Source: CAXMMR01 sp965198995 (GTDB lineage: Bacteria > Pseudomonadota > Alphaproteobacteria > Acetobacterales > Acetobacteraceae). From it: 64,000 bases of DNA. The notes below the pieces were generated by a model. That model was not told the origin of the DNA, searched no databases, and was given only the letters and a program-made list of their open reading frames with translations. A program made the position numbers and the translations under genes. Positions 46,880 to 55,424 of this stretch are shown piece by piece. Positions within the stretch are counted from its first letter, which is position 1; the number at the start of each line of letters is the position of its first letter. The stretch covers positions 744,001 to 808,000 of the forward strand of contig CBDAQG010000002.1 of NCBI GenBank assembly GCA_965198995.1, in the 5' to 3' direction.

Positions 46880-47623
46880 TTACTGCGTAACAACTTTGCT
46901 CCTCAGGACAGCGAAGGCCCGCTCGTCGTGAGCATTGTCGTTCGGGGTCGAGGCTACCGTGTCTCCCACGGTCCGAAAGCCGACCACGTCCCAGCCAGTG
47001 CGTTGAAAGATGCGGTTGAGACCACTTTCGGTGAAAATCCAGAAGTTTGTGGGATCGTTGTTAAGCTCGTCCGGCGCAACCAAATACGCCAGTGGCACGC
47101 CTGAGACGTCAGGTGAAGAGTCGGTAAACTGGCGCGCAATTCGTGTGCTGACGAACATGTATTTGGTTAAGGTTGCCAGCTTTTCCAAGACAAAGAACGG
47201 GTTCTTCAGGTGATACAGAATGCCAAGAAATATGATCAAGTCGTACTTCTTCGAAATCTCGAACTGGGTGTCCAAGTCGCAACTTATAATCTTGACGTCG
47301 CTTTGGAAAACTTTCTTCAGCGCTTCTGCGCCTCGAAGGCCGTTCATATTCGTCGCCGGATTATCGTAGATGTCGCAGCGGTGGCCGAGCGTCTCCAAAA
47401 AGAACGATAGATCGCCATCCGCCGCACCGATGTCGGCAATGGTTTTCGCAGGTTCCAAAAGGTTGACCAGATCGCCAACCAGCATGGGATCAATGTGCCA
47501 GATATTGGAGATGATATCGTATGGATACCAGGGAAAGTCGACGACTAAGGTTTTGCGCAGTTGAGCCATTTTCGAGTGGAAACTGGCAGCTTCGTTCTTT
47601 AGCTGCTCAAGCGAGAATGTCAT
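46880..47623 (-). CDS. SAM-dependent methyltransferase (DUF1698/tRNA-mo5U-like fold)
   Basis: 247 residues from ATG 47623, which has TGGAG about ten bases upstream; a GTG at 47674 is an alternative. Motifs: IADIGAADGDLSFFLETLG (motif I) and YDLIIFLGILYHLKNPFF (motif IV). The latter and the WYPYDIISN lead resemble DUF1698-type methyltransferases. The gene is far poorer in GC than the surroundings (about 45-50% by eye), consistent with recent transfer. It shares its orientation with the preceding methyltransferase gene. Confidence 0.8.
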   Translation of the reverse strand: MTFSLEQLKNEAASFHSKMAQLRKTLVVDFPWYPYDIISNIWHIDPMLVGDLVNLLEPAKTIADIGAADGDLSFFLETLGHRCDIYDNPATNMNGLRGAEALKKVFQSDVKIISCDLDTQFEISKKYDLIIFLGILYHLKNPFFVLEKLATLTKYMFVSTRIARQFTDSSPDVSGVPLAYLVAPDELNNDPTNFWIFTESGLNRIFQRTGWDVVGFRTVGDTVASTPNDNAHDERAFAVLRSKVVTQ

Positions 47624-47754
47624 CTCGATCTGACTCCAGTCAACGTGTTCTTCGGTCTCAAACACGAATAGCACGTTAGTCGAAAGGCCCTTGATTTGGA
47701 ATATCCGGTGTGGATGATCCCGGCTCTCAATCTGTTGGTCGACAAGCCACCAGA

Positions 47755-47812
47755 GGCCAGGAGCTCTGCTCCTGGACCTCGCTGGGGGTGGCGCCCCCAG
47801 ACCCGCGTCCTT
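47755..47812. repeat. Repeat family B, copy 10 (short)
   Basis: CCAGGAGCTCTGCTCCTGG hairpin, then CTGGGGGTGGCGCCCCCAG and ACCCGCGTCCTTACC, touching the SDR stop codon at 47811. Confidence 0.88.
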
Positions 47813-48530
47813 ACCAGGCGATCACCTGATTGCGGTAGTCCACGAACACCGCGCCGCGGCCGCTCCGGCGCGCCGCGATCATGTCGACCATCCCCCTTGT
47901 GCTCGTTTGCACATCGAGCGGTGCGCCAGGCCCGCCCATGTCGGTGCGCACCCAGCCAGGATCCACCACCAGGATCGCCACCGCATCGCCCTCATGCCGC
48001 GCCGCAAACGAGCGCATCAGCGTGTCCAGCGCCGCCTTGCTGGCGCGATACGCCTCCCAACCGCCGCTCGTGTTGTTGGCCACGCTGCCAAGCCCCGACG
48101 ACATCGCCGCAATCACCCCGTCCGGCCGCCGCACCAGCGGCGCCAGCGCCTCGATGGCGCGCAGCGGACTCAGCGCGTTGGTCAGCATGATCTGGCCGAA
48201 CCGCTCCGTCGACACCGTGGCGACGTTGGCCGCCGCGCCGTCCGAGATGCCGGCGACGACGAACAGCAAGTCCAGGGTTCGCCCCGCCAGCCCCGTCTGC
48301 AGCGCCGCGACATGCTCCGGCTCGTTGATGTCGGCCCGCACGATCTCGAGCCGACCGTTGGCCTCACGAGACAGCGCCGACAGCCCGTCCGTCCGCGCCG
48401 CGTCCGCCGCCTCGTCGCGCAACGTCGCGATCACCCGCCACCCTTGCCGCAGATACTCACGCACAAGCCCCAGCCCAAGCCCACGCGACGCGCCGAGAAT
48501 GAGCGCGAGCTGAGCGTCCTGTTCCGCCAT
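47811..48530 (-). CDS. Short-chain dehydrogenase/reductase
   Basis: 239 residues from ATG 48530 with AGGA nine bases upstream; a longer frame runs through repeat B. SDR motifs: GASRGLGLGL cofactor loop, VVAGISDG in the NNAG position, serine in MSSGLGSV, catalytic YRASK, and DPGWVRTDMGG. It is of the C-factor/YbbO-like simple SDR kind. Substrate not predictable. Confidence 0.88.
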   Translation of the reverse strand: MAEQDAQLALILGASRGLGLGLVREYLRQGWRVIATLRDEAADAARTDGLSALSREANGRLEIVRADINEPEHVAALQTGLAGRTLDLLFVVAGISDGAAANVATVSTERFGQIMLTNALSPLRAIEALAPLVRRPDGVIAAMSSGLGSVANNTSGGWEAYRASKAALDTLMRSFAARHEGDAVAILVVDPGWVRTDMGGPGAPLDVQTSTRGMVDMIAARRSGRGAVFVDYRNQVIAW

Positions 48531-48550
48531 CGTTGTTCGTCCTTTGGTCG

Positions 48551-48834
48551 AAGGAAGGCCAGGGGCTTTGCCCCTGGACCCCATTAAAGGCGGAGCCTTT
48601 AAAATCCAGTTCTCAATCATGGTCATCTGCCGAGATCGGGATTGCGGGAAGCAGAACTTATTGGGGTCGCCGAGAAAGATCGCGCGGTGCCTGTACAAAT
48701 GCGGGTCTGGGGGCGCCGTCCCCGTCTGGCGACTGCACGCTAGCGCGTGACGGGTCCAGGGCGGAGTGAGCCAAAGGTTCCGACTGCGCAAAGCGCAGTT
48801 GGAAAGGCTTACGGAGGGAGAGCCCTGGCCTTAG
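48551..48834. repeat. Repeat family B, copy 11 (longest intact form)
   Basis: Nearly all modules in one chain: CCAGGGGC hairpin, AAAGGC/GCCTTT with AAAATCC, a linker of about 80 bases, TGCGGGTCTGGGGGCGCCGTCCCC, GCACGCTAGCGCGTGACGG, GGAGTGAGCC with the CCGACTGCGC/GCGCAGTTGG palindrome, and GCCCTGGCCTT, which ends at the stop of the RNA methyltransferase gene. Confidence 0.9.
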
Positions 48835-50144
48835 GTCCTCCTTCTTCGGCTGAAACAGCATACGCTCTCCACCCGTGCCGACCACAGGAACTGGTCCACC
48901 GGCGTGCAGCGCTCGAGCGCATAGCCTGCCGCGTGCAGCACCGCCGCGTCGCGCGCCAGCGCCGCCGGATTGCAGCTCACATAGGCGATGCGGGGCACGC
49001 CGGACGCCGCCAGCGTCGCCATCTGCGCCGCCGCCCCGGCATAGGGCGGGTCCAGCACCACCAGCGCGGCGCCGGCGAGCTCGCGCGCGCCGAGCGGCTG
49101 GCGCACCAGGTCACGCTGCGTCACCACCAGCCGTCCCGGCGGCGCCGCGGCGCGCAGCGCGCCGACCGCCGCCGCGTCCGCTTCGAAGGCGAGCACCCGC
49201 AGCTGGGCCGCCAGAGCCAGGCTGATCGTGCCGATGCCGGCGAACAGCTCCACCGCATGCGCCCGCGCGGCGAGCCGTGGCGGCAGACACGCCAGCACCG
49301 CCTCGACGATCGCCCGTTCGCCCGCCGACGTTGCCTGCAGAAAGGCGCCCGGAGGTGCCGCGACCGGCACGCCGGAGAAGGTCACGACGGCGGGCCGCAG
49401 CTGGCAGGCGGTCTCGACGGCGAGCGGCCCGGGCGCGAGGCCCTGCGACCAGGCGATGCGGCCGATACCGGCCGCCGCGGCGAGTGCGGCCAGCCGCGTG
49501 CGGTCGGCGGTCGTGAGCGCGCCGTCCGTGCGCAGCAGCAGGTCGGGCCCACCATCCAGCAGGTTGAGGATCGCCGAACCCTGCCGGCGCAGCCCGTCGA
49601 GCCTCGCGAATGCCCGGCGCAGCGGCGCGAACACGGCCAGCAGCGCCGGCGCGACCACGTGGCACTCATGCAGGTCGACCACGCTCTCGCTGTGCCGGCG
49701 ATGCAGGCCGAGCGCGAGGCCGCCCGGGCCGCGCCTCAGGGCGAGGTCGACGCGGCGGCGCGTGCGCGGTGCGCTGCGCACCAGCGGCGCCATCGACGGC
49801 TCAGCATAGCCGGCACGCTGCAGCGCGGCCCGCACGAGCTCCGTTTTCCAGGCGGCATACGGCGCATCGGCCCAGTGCTGCAGCGTGCAGCCGCCGCAGC
49901 CGCCGCCCGGGGGTGCGAAATGCGGGCAGGGCGGGGTGACGCGCTCGGCGCTCGCCGACAGCACCGCGCCGGCCGCACCGGCGACGCACTCGCCCGGCAG
50001 CGTGTAGGGGATGAATACGGTGCGGCCGCGACCATCGACGGCCACCCCGTCGCCGTCAGCGCCGACGCGCCCGATCCGGAGCGGGCCGCCCGCCGGCGAC
50101 GCCTCAGACGTCGCTGTCGACGACCGGCTCGGCGGCCCAGGCAC
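48831..50144 (-). CDS. TrmA/RumA-family RNA (uracil-5-)-methyltransferase
   Basis: 437 residues from GTG 50144; the first 20 residues overlap the helicase gene and the real start may be further in. An Fe-S cluster motif (CPHFAPPGGGCGGC, four cysteines with the later CHV), FLQAT, the SAM motif VELFAGIGTISL, the DPPYAG block, and catalytic cysteine in YVSCNPA are as in 23S rRNA m5U methyltransferases (RlmC/RlmD group). An amino-terminal TRAM-like stretch begins around GADGDGVAV. Confidence 0.88.
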   Translation of the reverse strand: MPGPPSRSSTATSEASPAGGPLRIGRVGADGDGVAVDGRGRTVFIPYTLPGECVAGAAGAVLSASAERVTPPCPHFAPPGGGCGGCTLQHWADAPYAAWKTELVRAALQRAGYAEPSMAPLVRSAPRTRRRVDLALRRGPGGLALGLHRRHSESVVDLHECHVVAPALLAVFAPLRRAFARLDGLRRQGSAILNLLDGGPDLLLRTDGALTTADRTRLAALAAAAGIGRIAWSQGLAPGPLAVETACQLRPAVVTFSGVPVAAPPGAFLQATSAGERAIVEAVLACLPPRLAARAHAVELFAGIGTISLALAAQLRVLAFEADAAAVGALRAAAPPGRLVVTQRDLVRQPLGARELAGAALVVLDPPYAGAAAQMATLAASGVPRIAYVSCNPAALARDAAVLHAAGYALERCTPVDQFLWSARVESVCCFSRRRRT

Positions 50145-52035
50145 GACGCCGCGGCAGGGTCATGAACGCCGGGATCTCCTCGCCGAAGCCCAGCACCGCC
50201 GGACCGAGGTCCTCGTCGCGGCGGCGGCCATCGCGCGGCCGCATCGGCCGGTCGCGGAAATCGCGCTCCGGCCGCGCCTCGACCGGCGCTGCGACGACTG
50301 GCTCCACGCTCTCCGGCACGGCGTCGCGCTTTGGCCGACGCTCGCGCCGCACCGCCGGCGCCTTGTCCGCCGTCTCGCCGGCACCACCCCGACCGCTCGG
50401 CCGGGAGGCCGCACCCGCCGTCCGCCGCCCACCCCGACGCTTGCGCCCGTCAAAGTCGGACCAGGGTAACTGCGCCACCCCGTCGACCTCGATGCGCGGG
50501 ATCGGCGATCCGGTCAGCGCCTCGATCGCCGCCACTGCCAGCTTGTCGTCGGGCGTCGCGATGGTGAAGGCGCGGCCCTCGCGCCCGGCGCGCCCGGTGC
50601 GGCCGATCCGGTGCACGTAGTCCTCGGCATGATGCGGCACGTCGAAGTTGAACACGTGCGACAGCCCGCCGATGTCGATGCCGCGCGCCGCCACGTCGCT
50701 GCACACCAGCAGCCGCAGCGCCCCCGCCTTGAACTTCTCCAGCGTCGCGAACCGCATCGATTGGGCCAGGTCGCCATGCAGCGCCCCGGCGGAAAACCCA
50801 TGCTTGTTCAGCGACTTGTTGAGGATGTCGACCTCGGTCTTGCGATTGCAGAAGATCAGCGCGTTCTGCACATCCTCTGCGGCGATCAGCCGGCGCAGCG
50901 CCTCGCGCTTGTCCATCTCGTCCACCACCGCGAGCCCGGCGGTGATCGTGGTCGCGACCGAAGCGGCGCGGTCGACCTTCACCTCGCGCGGGTTCTGCAG
51001 GAAGGCGTCGGTGAGCCGCTTGATCTCGGGCGCCATCGTCGCCGAGAAAAACAGCGTCTGCCGGTTGGCCGGCAGCAGGCCCACGATCCGCTCGACGTCG
51101 GGGATGAAGCCCATGTCGAGCATCCGGTCCGCCTCGTCGATCACCAGCAGCCGGCAATCGGTGAGCAGCATGCCGCCGCGCTCGAACAGGTCGATCAGCC
51201 GGCCAGGGGTCGCGATCAGCACGTCGACCCCGCGCATCAGCGCCTCCTTCTGGTCGTTCATGCTCTCGCCGCCGATCAGCAGCGCATGCGTCAGCTTGAG
51301 GTACTTGCCATACTGGACGAAGTTCTCCGCCACCTGCAGGGCCAGCTCGCGCGTCGGCTCCAGGATCAGCGAGCGCGGCATGCGGGCACGGGCCCGACTG
51401 CCGGAGAGGATGTCCAGCATCGGCAGGGTGAAGCCGGCGGTCTTGCCGGTGCCGGTCTGCGCCACCCCCATCACGTCGCGGCCCATCAGGATGATCGGGA
51501 TCGCCTGCGCCTGGATCGGCGTCGGATGCAGGTAGCCCTTCTCGGTCACCGCCCGCAGGATCGGCTCGGAAAGCCCCAGGTCGAAGAAGGTGATCGGCGT
51601 CTCGAGCCCCAACGCGCCCGGCTCGGCCGCCTGCAGCGCCTCGAACTCGGCCAGGTCCGGCAGGTCCTCCTCCGACTGTGGCTCCTCCAACTGAAGCTCC
51701 GCCGACGGGGCCTCCGCCGGGGCCTCCGCCGATGGGGCTTCCTCCAAGTGCGGTCTCGCATCCGACACCGGCTCATCTGCCGCCTCGCCGGCGCGTGCAT
51801 CGAGCGGCAGCACCTCGTCAGCCGCCGCGCCACCGATATGCCGCGGCCGGCTCTCCTCCGCCGACAGGTCCGCGCCGGCCGCGCCGCCGCCCGGGGGCTC
51901 GACCGGCATCGCGCCGGCCTGTTCCCGCTCCGGGCTGTCCGCCGCGGCGCCGGCCACGTGCAAGGGATGCGTGTCGGTCAGGTCCAGCGCGGCTTGCGCG
52001 CTATCGTCCGCCGGAGCGGCACTTGTATCGTTCAA
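50104..52035 (-). CDS. DEAD-box RNA helicase
   Basis: About 643 residues from TTG 52035; upstream in-frame codons up to 52197 lie in what looks like promoter DNA, so the start is uncertain. The first 150 residues are acidic and low in complexity. The helicase core has the Q motif (FFDLGLSEPI...PTPIQAQAIP), AQTGTGKT, PTRELALQ, VIDEADRMLD, SAT, and HRIGRTGR. The tail is basic and Arg/Gly-rich. It probably remodels rRNA or mRNA. Its 3' end overlaps the RNA methyltransferase gene by 41 bases. Confidence 0.9.
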   Translation of the reverse strand: MNDTSAAPADDSAQAALDLTDTHPLHVAGAAADSPEREQAGAMPVEPPGGGAAGADLSAEESRPRHIGGAAADEVLPLDARAGEAADEPVSDARPHLEEAPSAEAPAEAPSAELQLEEPQSEEDLPDLAEFEALQAAEPGALGLETPITFFDLGLSEPILRAVTEKGYLHPTPIQAQAIPIILMGRDVMGVAQTGTGKTAGFTLPMLDILSGSRARARMPRSLILEPTRELALQVAENFVQYGKYLKLTHALLIGGESMNDQKEALMRGVDVLIATPGRLIDLFERGGMLLTDCRLLVIDEADRMLDMGFIPDVERIVGLLPANRQTLFFSATMAPEIKRLTDAFLQNPREVKVDRAASVATTITAGLAVVDEMDKREALRRLIAAEDVQNALIFCNRKTEVDILNKSLNKHGFSAGALHGDLAQSMRFATLEKFKAGALRLLVCSDVAARGIDIGGLSHVFNFDVPHHAEDYVHRIGRTGRAGREGRAFTIATPDDKLAVAAIEALTGSPIPRIEVDGVAQLPWSDFDGRKRRGGRRTAGAASRPSGRGGAGETADKAPAVRRERRPKRDAVPESVEPVVAAPVEARPERDFRDRPMRPRDGRRRDEDLGPAVLGFGEEIPAFMTLPRRRAWAAEPVVDSDV

Positions 52036-52315
52036 CAATGAGTCTCTAACTTGATGGTGTGACGATCGGTCACAGCGTGAAGCGGCCGCGACATGCGACC
52101 GCCGCGGCATCGACATCGCCAGCCAATCACGAGACGCGACGACGCGCAGGCGCGAGCGCCACGCTGCTGATATCGGCAAACCCCCCTTAAGTGTCAAGCC
52201 GCAATGACCGGTCAGGCCGATCGAGGCCGATCACCAGCCGCCCGGCCGCGCGGCAACCATCCGGCCACCCGACCACTTGTGCATTGCAGAACGCATCACG
52301 GGAAACCGAACGACC
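52036..52315. other. Divergent promoter region between helicase and GH15 genes
   Basis: AT-richer than its flanks near 52030-52060. It contains a CRP/FNR-like palindrome at 52058-52074. No gene is supported in this interval. Confidence 0.5.
52058..52074. promoter_or_regulatory. CRP/FNR-like operator candidate
   Basis: TGTGAC-GATCG-GTCACA: 6-bp arms match the TGTGA/TCACA half sites of CRP/FNR-family regulators, with a spacing one base longer than the classic site. It is 23 bases upstream of the proposed helicase start and about 240 upstream of the GH15 start. Confidence 0.4.
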
Positions 52316-54136
52316 ATGGTCGAAGCCGCGCAGCCACTCCCGATCGAGGACTACGCCATCATCGGCGACTGCACGACGGCAGCCCTGGTCGGGCGGAACG
52401 GCTCGATCGACTGGCTGTGCTGGCCGCGCTTTGACAGCGCCGCCTGCCTGTCCGCCCTGCTCGGCACCTCGCGGCACGGCCGCTGGCTGATCGCGCCGAG
52501 CGAGCCGCCGACCGCCACCCACCGCGCCTACCACGCCGGCAGCCTGGTGCTGGAGACGGTGTTCGAGACCTCGACCGGGAGCGTCGCCGTGATCGACCTG
52601 ATGCCGGTCAACCAGAAGAACTCGACGATCCTGCGCCTGGTGCAGGGCCGCACTGGACACGTCGCGATGAGCCTCGAGCTGGTGCTGCGCTTTGACTACG
52701 GCGCGGCCATCCCCTGGGTGGAGCAGCTCGATGAGGAAACCGGGCTCTGCGCCATCGTCGGCCCCGAGCGCGTCGTCCTGCACACCCCGATCAAGCTCTA
52801 CGGGCAGGACCTGACGACGCTCGCGAACTTCACCGTCAACGCCGGCGACACCGTGCCGTTCGCGATGACGCACAGCGCCTCGCATCTGCCGCTGCCCGAC
52901 AAGATCGACGCCATGGCGGCGCTGGCCGAGACCGACGCCTTCTGGACGGAATGGAGCGGCCGCTCGACCTACAAGGGCCGCTACGCCGCCACCGTGAACC
53001 GCTCGCTGCTGACCCTGAAGGCGCTGACCTACGCCGCCACCGGCGGCATCGTCGCCGCCGCCACCACCTCGCTGCCCGAGCAGCTCGGCGGCGAGCGCAA
53101 CTGGGACTATCGCTACTGCTGGCTGCGCGACGCGACGCTGACGCTGTTCGCCATGATGAACGCCGGCTACGTCGAGGAGGCCGGCGCCTGGCGCGACTGG
53201 CTGCATCGCGCCGTCGCCGGCTCGGCCGACCAGGTGCAGATCATGTACGGCCTGGCCGGCGAGCGGCGGCTGGAGGAATGGACGGTGCCCTGGCTGCCCG
53301 GCTACCAGGGCGCTGCCCCGGTGCGCATCGGCAACGCCGCCGCCGGCCAGCTCCAGCTCGACGTCTTCGGCGAGGTGATGGATTGCCTGCACCAGGCGCG
53401 CCGCAACGGCCTGTCCTCGGTCGAGGAGGGCTGGGCCCTGCAGCGCAGCCTGGTCGAGCGGCTCGAGGAGGTCTGGCGCGAGCCGGACGAGGGCATGTGG
53501 GAGGTGCGCGGCGGCCGCAAGCACTTCACCGTCTCCAAGGTGATGGCCTGGGTGGCGTTCGACCGCGCCATACGCGACGCCGAACGCCACCACCTGCCGG
53601 CCCCCATCGAGCGCTGGCGGGTCGCTCGCGACGACGTCCACCACATGGTGCTGGAGCAGGGCTTTGATGCCGGAATGAACAGCTTCACCCAGAGCTTCGG
53701 CGCCAAGTCGCTCGATGCCGGGCTGCTGCTGCTGCCGATGGTCGGCTTCCTGCCGGCCGATGACAGCCGCGTCCTCGGCACCCTGGCCGCCATCGAGAAG
53801 GACCTGCTGGTCGACGGCTTCGTGCTGCGCTACCGCACCGAGGACGGCGCGGACGGGCTGTCCGGCAGCGAGGGCGCGTTCCTGGCCTGCACCTTCTGGC
53901 TCGCCGACGCCTACACCCTGTGCGGCCGCCACGACGATGCGGAGGACGTGTTCGAGCGCCTGCTGACGCTGTGCAACGACGTCGGCCTGCTCAGCGAGGA
54001 GTATGACAGCACTGCCAAGCGCCAGGTCGGCAACTTCCCCCAGGCCTTCTCGCACGTCGCCCTGGTCGGCACGGCGATGAACCTGCGCGGCAGGGGCCCG
54101 GCCCAGGTGCGCGCCAAACTCGAGGGCGCCGCCTGA
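52316..54136 (+). CDS. GH15-family glycoside hydrolase (glucoamylase/trehalase-like)
   Basis: 606 residues from ATG 52316. An amino-terminal beta-sandwich (IEDYAIIGDCTTAALVGRNG, GSIDWLCWPRFDS) precedes an (alpha/alpha)6 barrel with WDYRYCWLRDA, the catalytic glutamate E396 in GMWEVRG, and the second glutamate pair E561-E562 in SEEYDS followed by GNFPQAFSH. No signal peptide, so it acts in the cytoplasm. Family members act on trehalose or alpha-glucans; the sequence does not separate these. Confidence 0.92.
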   Translation: MVEAAQPLPIEDYAIIGDCTTAALVGRNGSIDWLCWPRFDSAACLSALLGTSRHGRWLIAPSEPPTATHRAYHAGSLVLETVFETSTGSVAVIDLMPVNQKNSTILRLVQGRTGHVAMSLELVLRFDYGAAIPWVEQLDEETGLCAIVGPERVVLHTPIKLYGQDLTTLANFTVNAGDTVPFAMTHSASHLPLPDKIDAMAALAETDAFWTEWSGRSTYKGRYAATVNRSLLTLKALTYAATGGIVAAATTSLPEQLGGERNWDYRYCWLRDATLTLFAMMNAGYVEEAGAWRDWLHRAVAGSADQVQIMYGLAGERRLEEWTVPWLPGYQGAAPVRIGNAAAGQLQLDVFGEVMDCLHQARRNGLSSVEEGWALQRSLVERLEEVWREPDEGMWEVRGGRKHFTVSKVMAWVAFDRAIRDAERHHLPAPIERWRVARDDVHHMVLEQGFDAGMNSFTQSFGAKSLDAGLLLLPMVGFLPADDSRVLGTLAAIEKDLLVDGFVLRYRTEDGADGLSGSEGAFLACTFWLADAYTLCGRHDDAEDVFERLLTLCNDVGLLSEEYDSTAKRQVGNFPQAFSHVALVGTAMNLRGRGPAQVRAKLEGAA

Positions 54137-54149
54137 GCGCGGTCCGAGC

Positions 54150-55169
54150 CTACTCCGCTGCCAGTCGGACCTTGCGGTTGGCTTCGGCCAGCAGCGTGTA
54201 CGACCGTCGCCGCGCCGCCGCCTCAGGCACCGCCGTCACCACCGCGATCTCGTCCGCGCCGTGCGTGCTGGCAATGGCGCCGAGCCTGCGCAGCACCTGC
54301 TCGCCGGTGCCGACCGGGTCGCGCGACCGTCGCTCGGCCTGCAGCGCCCGCTCCTGGTCGGTGAACGTGTAGGCCGCCGCCGCCTCGAGCGACGGCAGCG
54401 CGACGTAGCGGCCACGATTGCGCTCCGCCGTCCAGACCTCGCGCGGGCCGACCAGCCGGTGCGCCTCCGCCTCGCTCTCCGCCGCCAGCGCGAACACGCA
54501 CAGCGCCACGTGCGGCACCGGATGCTGCTCGCTCGGCCGATACGTCGCGCGGTAGGCGTCCAGCGCCTCCTCGGCGCCGCGCCCGTCGGCAAAGAACCAG
54601 GCGTAGCAGTAAGGCAGCCCGAAATAGGCCGCGACCTGGGCGCCATAGGTCGAGCTGCCAAGCATCCACACCTCCGGCCGCGTCGGCCCGGCCGGGCTGG
54701 CGACGATGGCGCCGAACGGGTGGTTCGCCACCAGCGGCGCGCCGCTCACCCAGGCCATCACGTCGCGCAACTGCGCCGGAAATCCGTCCGCCGCCTGCGC
54801 CGCGTTGGGGTTGAGCGCATAGGCCGTCAGCTGGTCCGAGCCCGGCGCCCGCCCGAGCCCCAGATCGATCCGTCCGGGCGCAATCGCCTCCAGCGTGCGG
54901 AACTGCTCGGCAACCTTCAGGCTCGCATAGTGCGGCAGCATGATGCCGGCCGCGCCCAGCCTGATCCGGCTGGTCGTCGCCGCCAACGCGCCCAGCAGGA
55001 TCTCCGGCGCCGCGCCCGCCGCCGCGGGCGAGTTGTGATGCTCGCTGACCCAGTAGCGATGATAGCCGAGCGCCTCGCAATGCACCGCCAGCGCCAGGGT
55101 CTCGCGGATCGACTCCGCCGGCGTGCGGCCGGAGACGATCGGCGACTGGTCGAGCACGGACAACAGCAT
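54150..55169 (-). CDS. LLM-class flavin-dependent oxidoreductase
   Basis: 339 residues from ATG 55169; the longer frame upstream runs through repeat B. Luciferase-like TIM barrel: LSVLDQSPIVSG at the start, RYWVSEHHNSPA, ATTSRIRLGAAGIMLPHYASLKVAEQF, GRIDLGLGRAPG. This pattern is typical of the MsnO8-type group of LLM oxidoreductases, which use reduced FMN. The flavin reductase at 25642 could supply FMNH2, but is unlinked. It converges with the GH15 gene, 13 bases apart. Confidence 0.9.
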   Translation of the reverse strand: MLLSVLDQSPIVSGRTPAESIRETLALAVHCEALGYHRYWVSEHHNSPAAAGAAPEILLGALAATTSRIRLGAAGIMLPHYASLKVAEQFRTLEAIAPGRIDLGLGRAPGSDQLTAYALNPNAAQAADGFPAQLRDVMAWVSGAPLVANHPFGAIVASPAGPTRPEVWMLGSSTYGAQVAAYFGLPYCYAWFFADGRGAEEALDAYRATYRPSEQHPVPHVALCVFALAAESEAEAHRLVGPREVWTAERNRGRYVALPSLEAAAAYTFTDQERALQAERRSRDPVGTGEQVLRRLGAIASTHGADEIAVVTAVPEAAARRRSYTLLAEANRKVRLAAE

Positions 55170-55219
55170 CTCGCGTAGATGGGGAGGTCGCGTAGGGGAC
55201 CGCAAGGGCCTGGGTGACG

Positions 55220-55424
55220 AAGGCAGGCCAGGAGCCTTGCCCCTGGACCCCATTAAAGGCGGAGCCTTTAAATCCATTTCTTATCCATGGCTCCAGGCAA
55301 GTCCGGTGCCGTGGGAAGCAAGATTGAATGGCTTCGCCAAGCAAGAAAAAGTGCCCAGACCCTTAACGGATGCGGGTCTGGGGGCGCCGCCCCCAGCGGG
55401 TCCAGGGCAGAGCCCTGGCCTTCC
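55220..55424. repeat. Repeat family B, copy 12 (composite)
   Basis: CCAGGAGCCTTGCCCCTGG, AAAGGCGGAGCCTTTAAATCC, a linker shared with copy 1 (TTGAATGGCTTCGCCAAGCA), GCGGGTCTGGGGGCGCCGCC, and TCCAGGGCAGAGCCCTGG, ending at the DUF445 stop. Even the linker matches copy 1, which indicates a common source. Confidence 0.9.
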
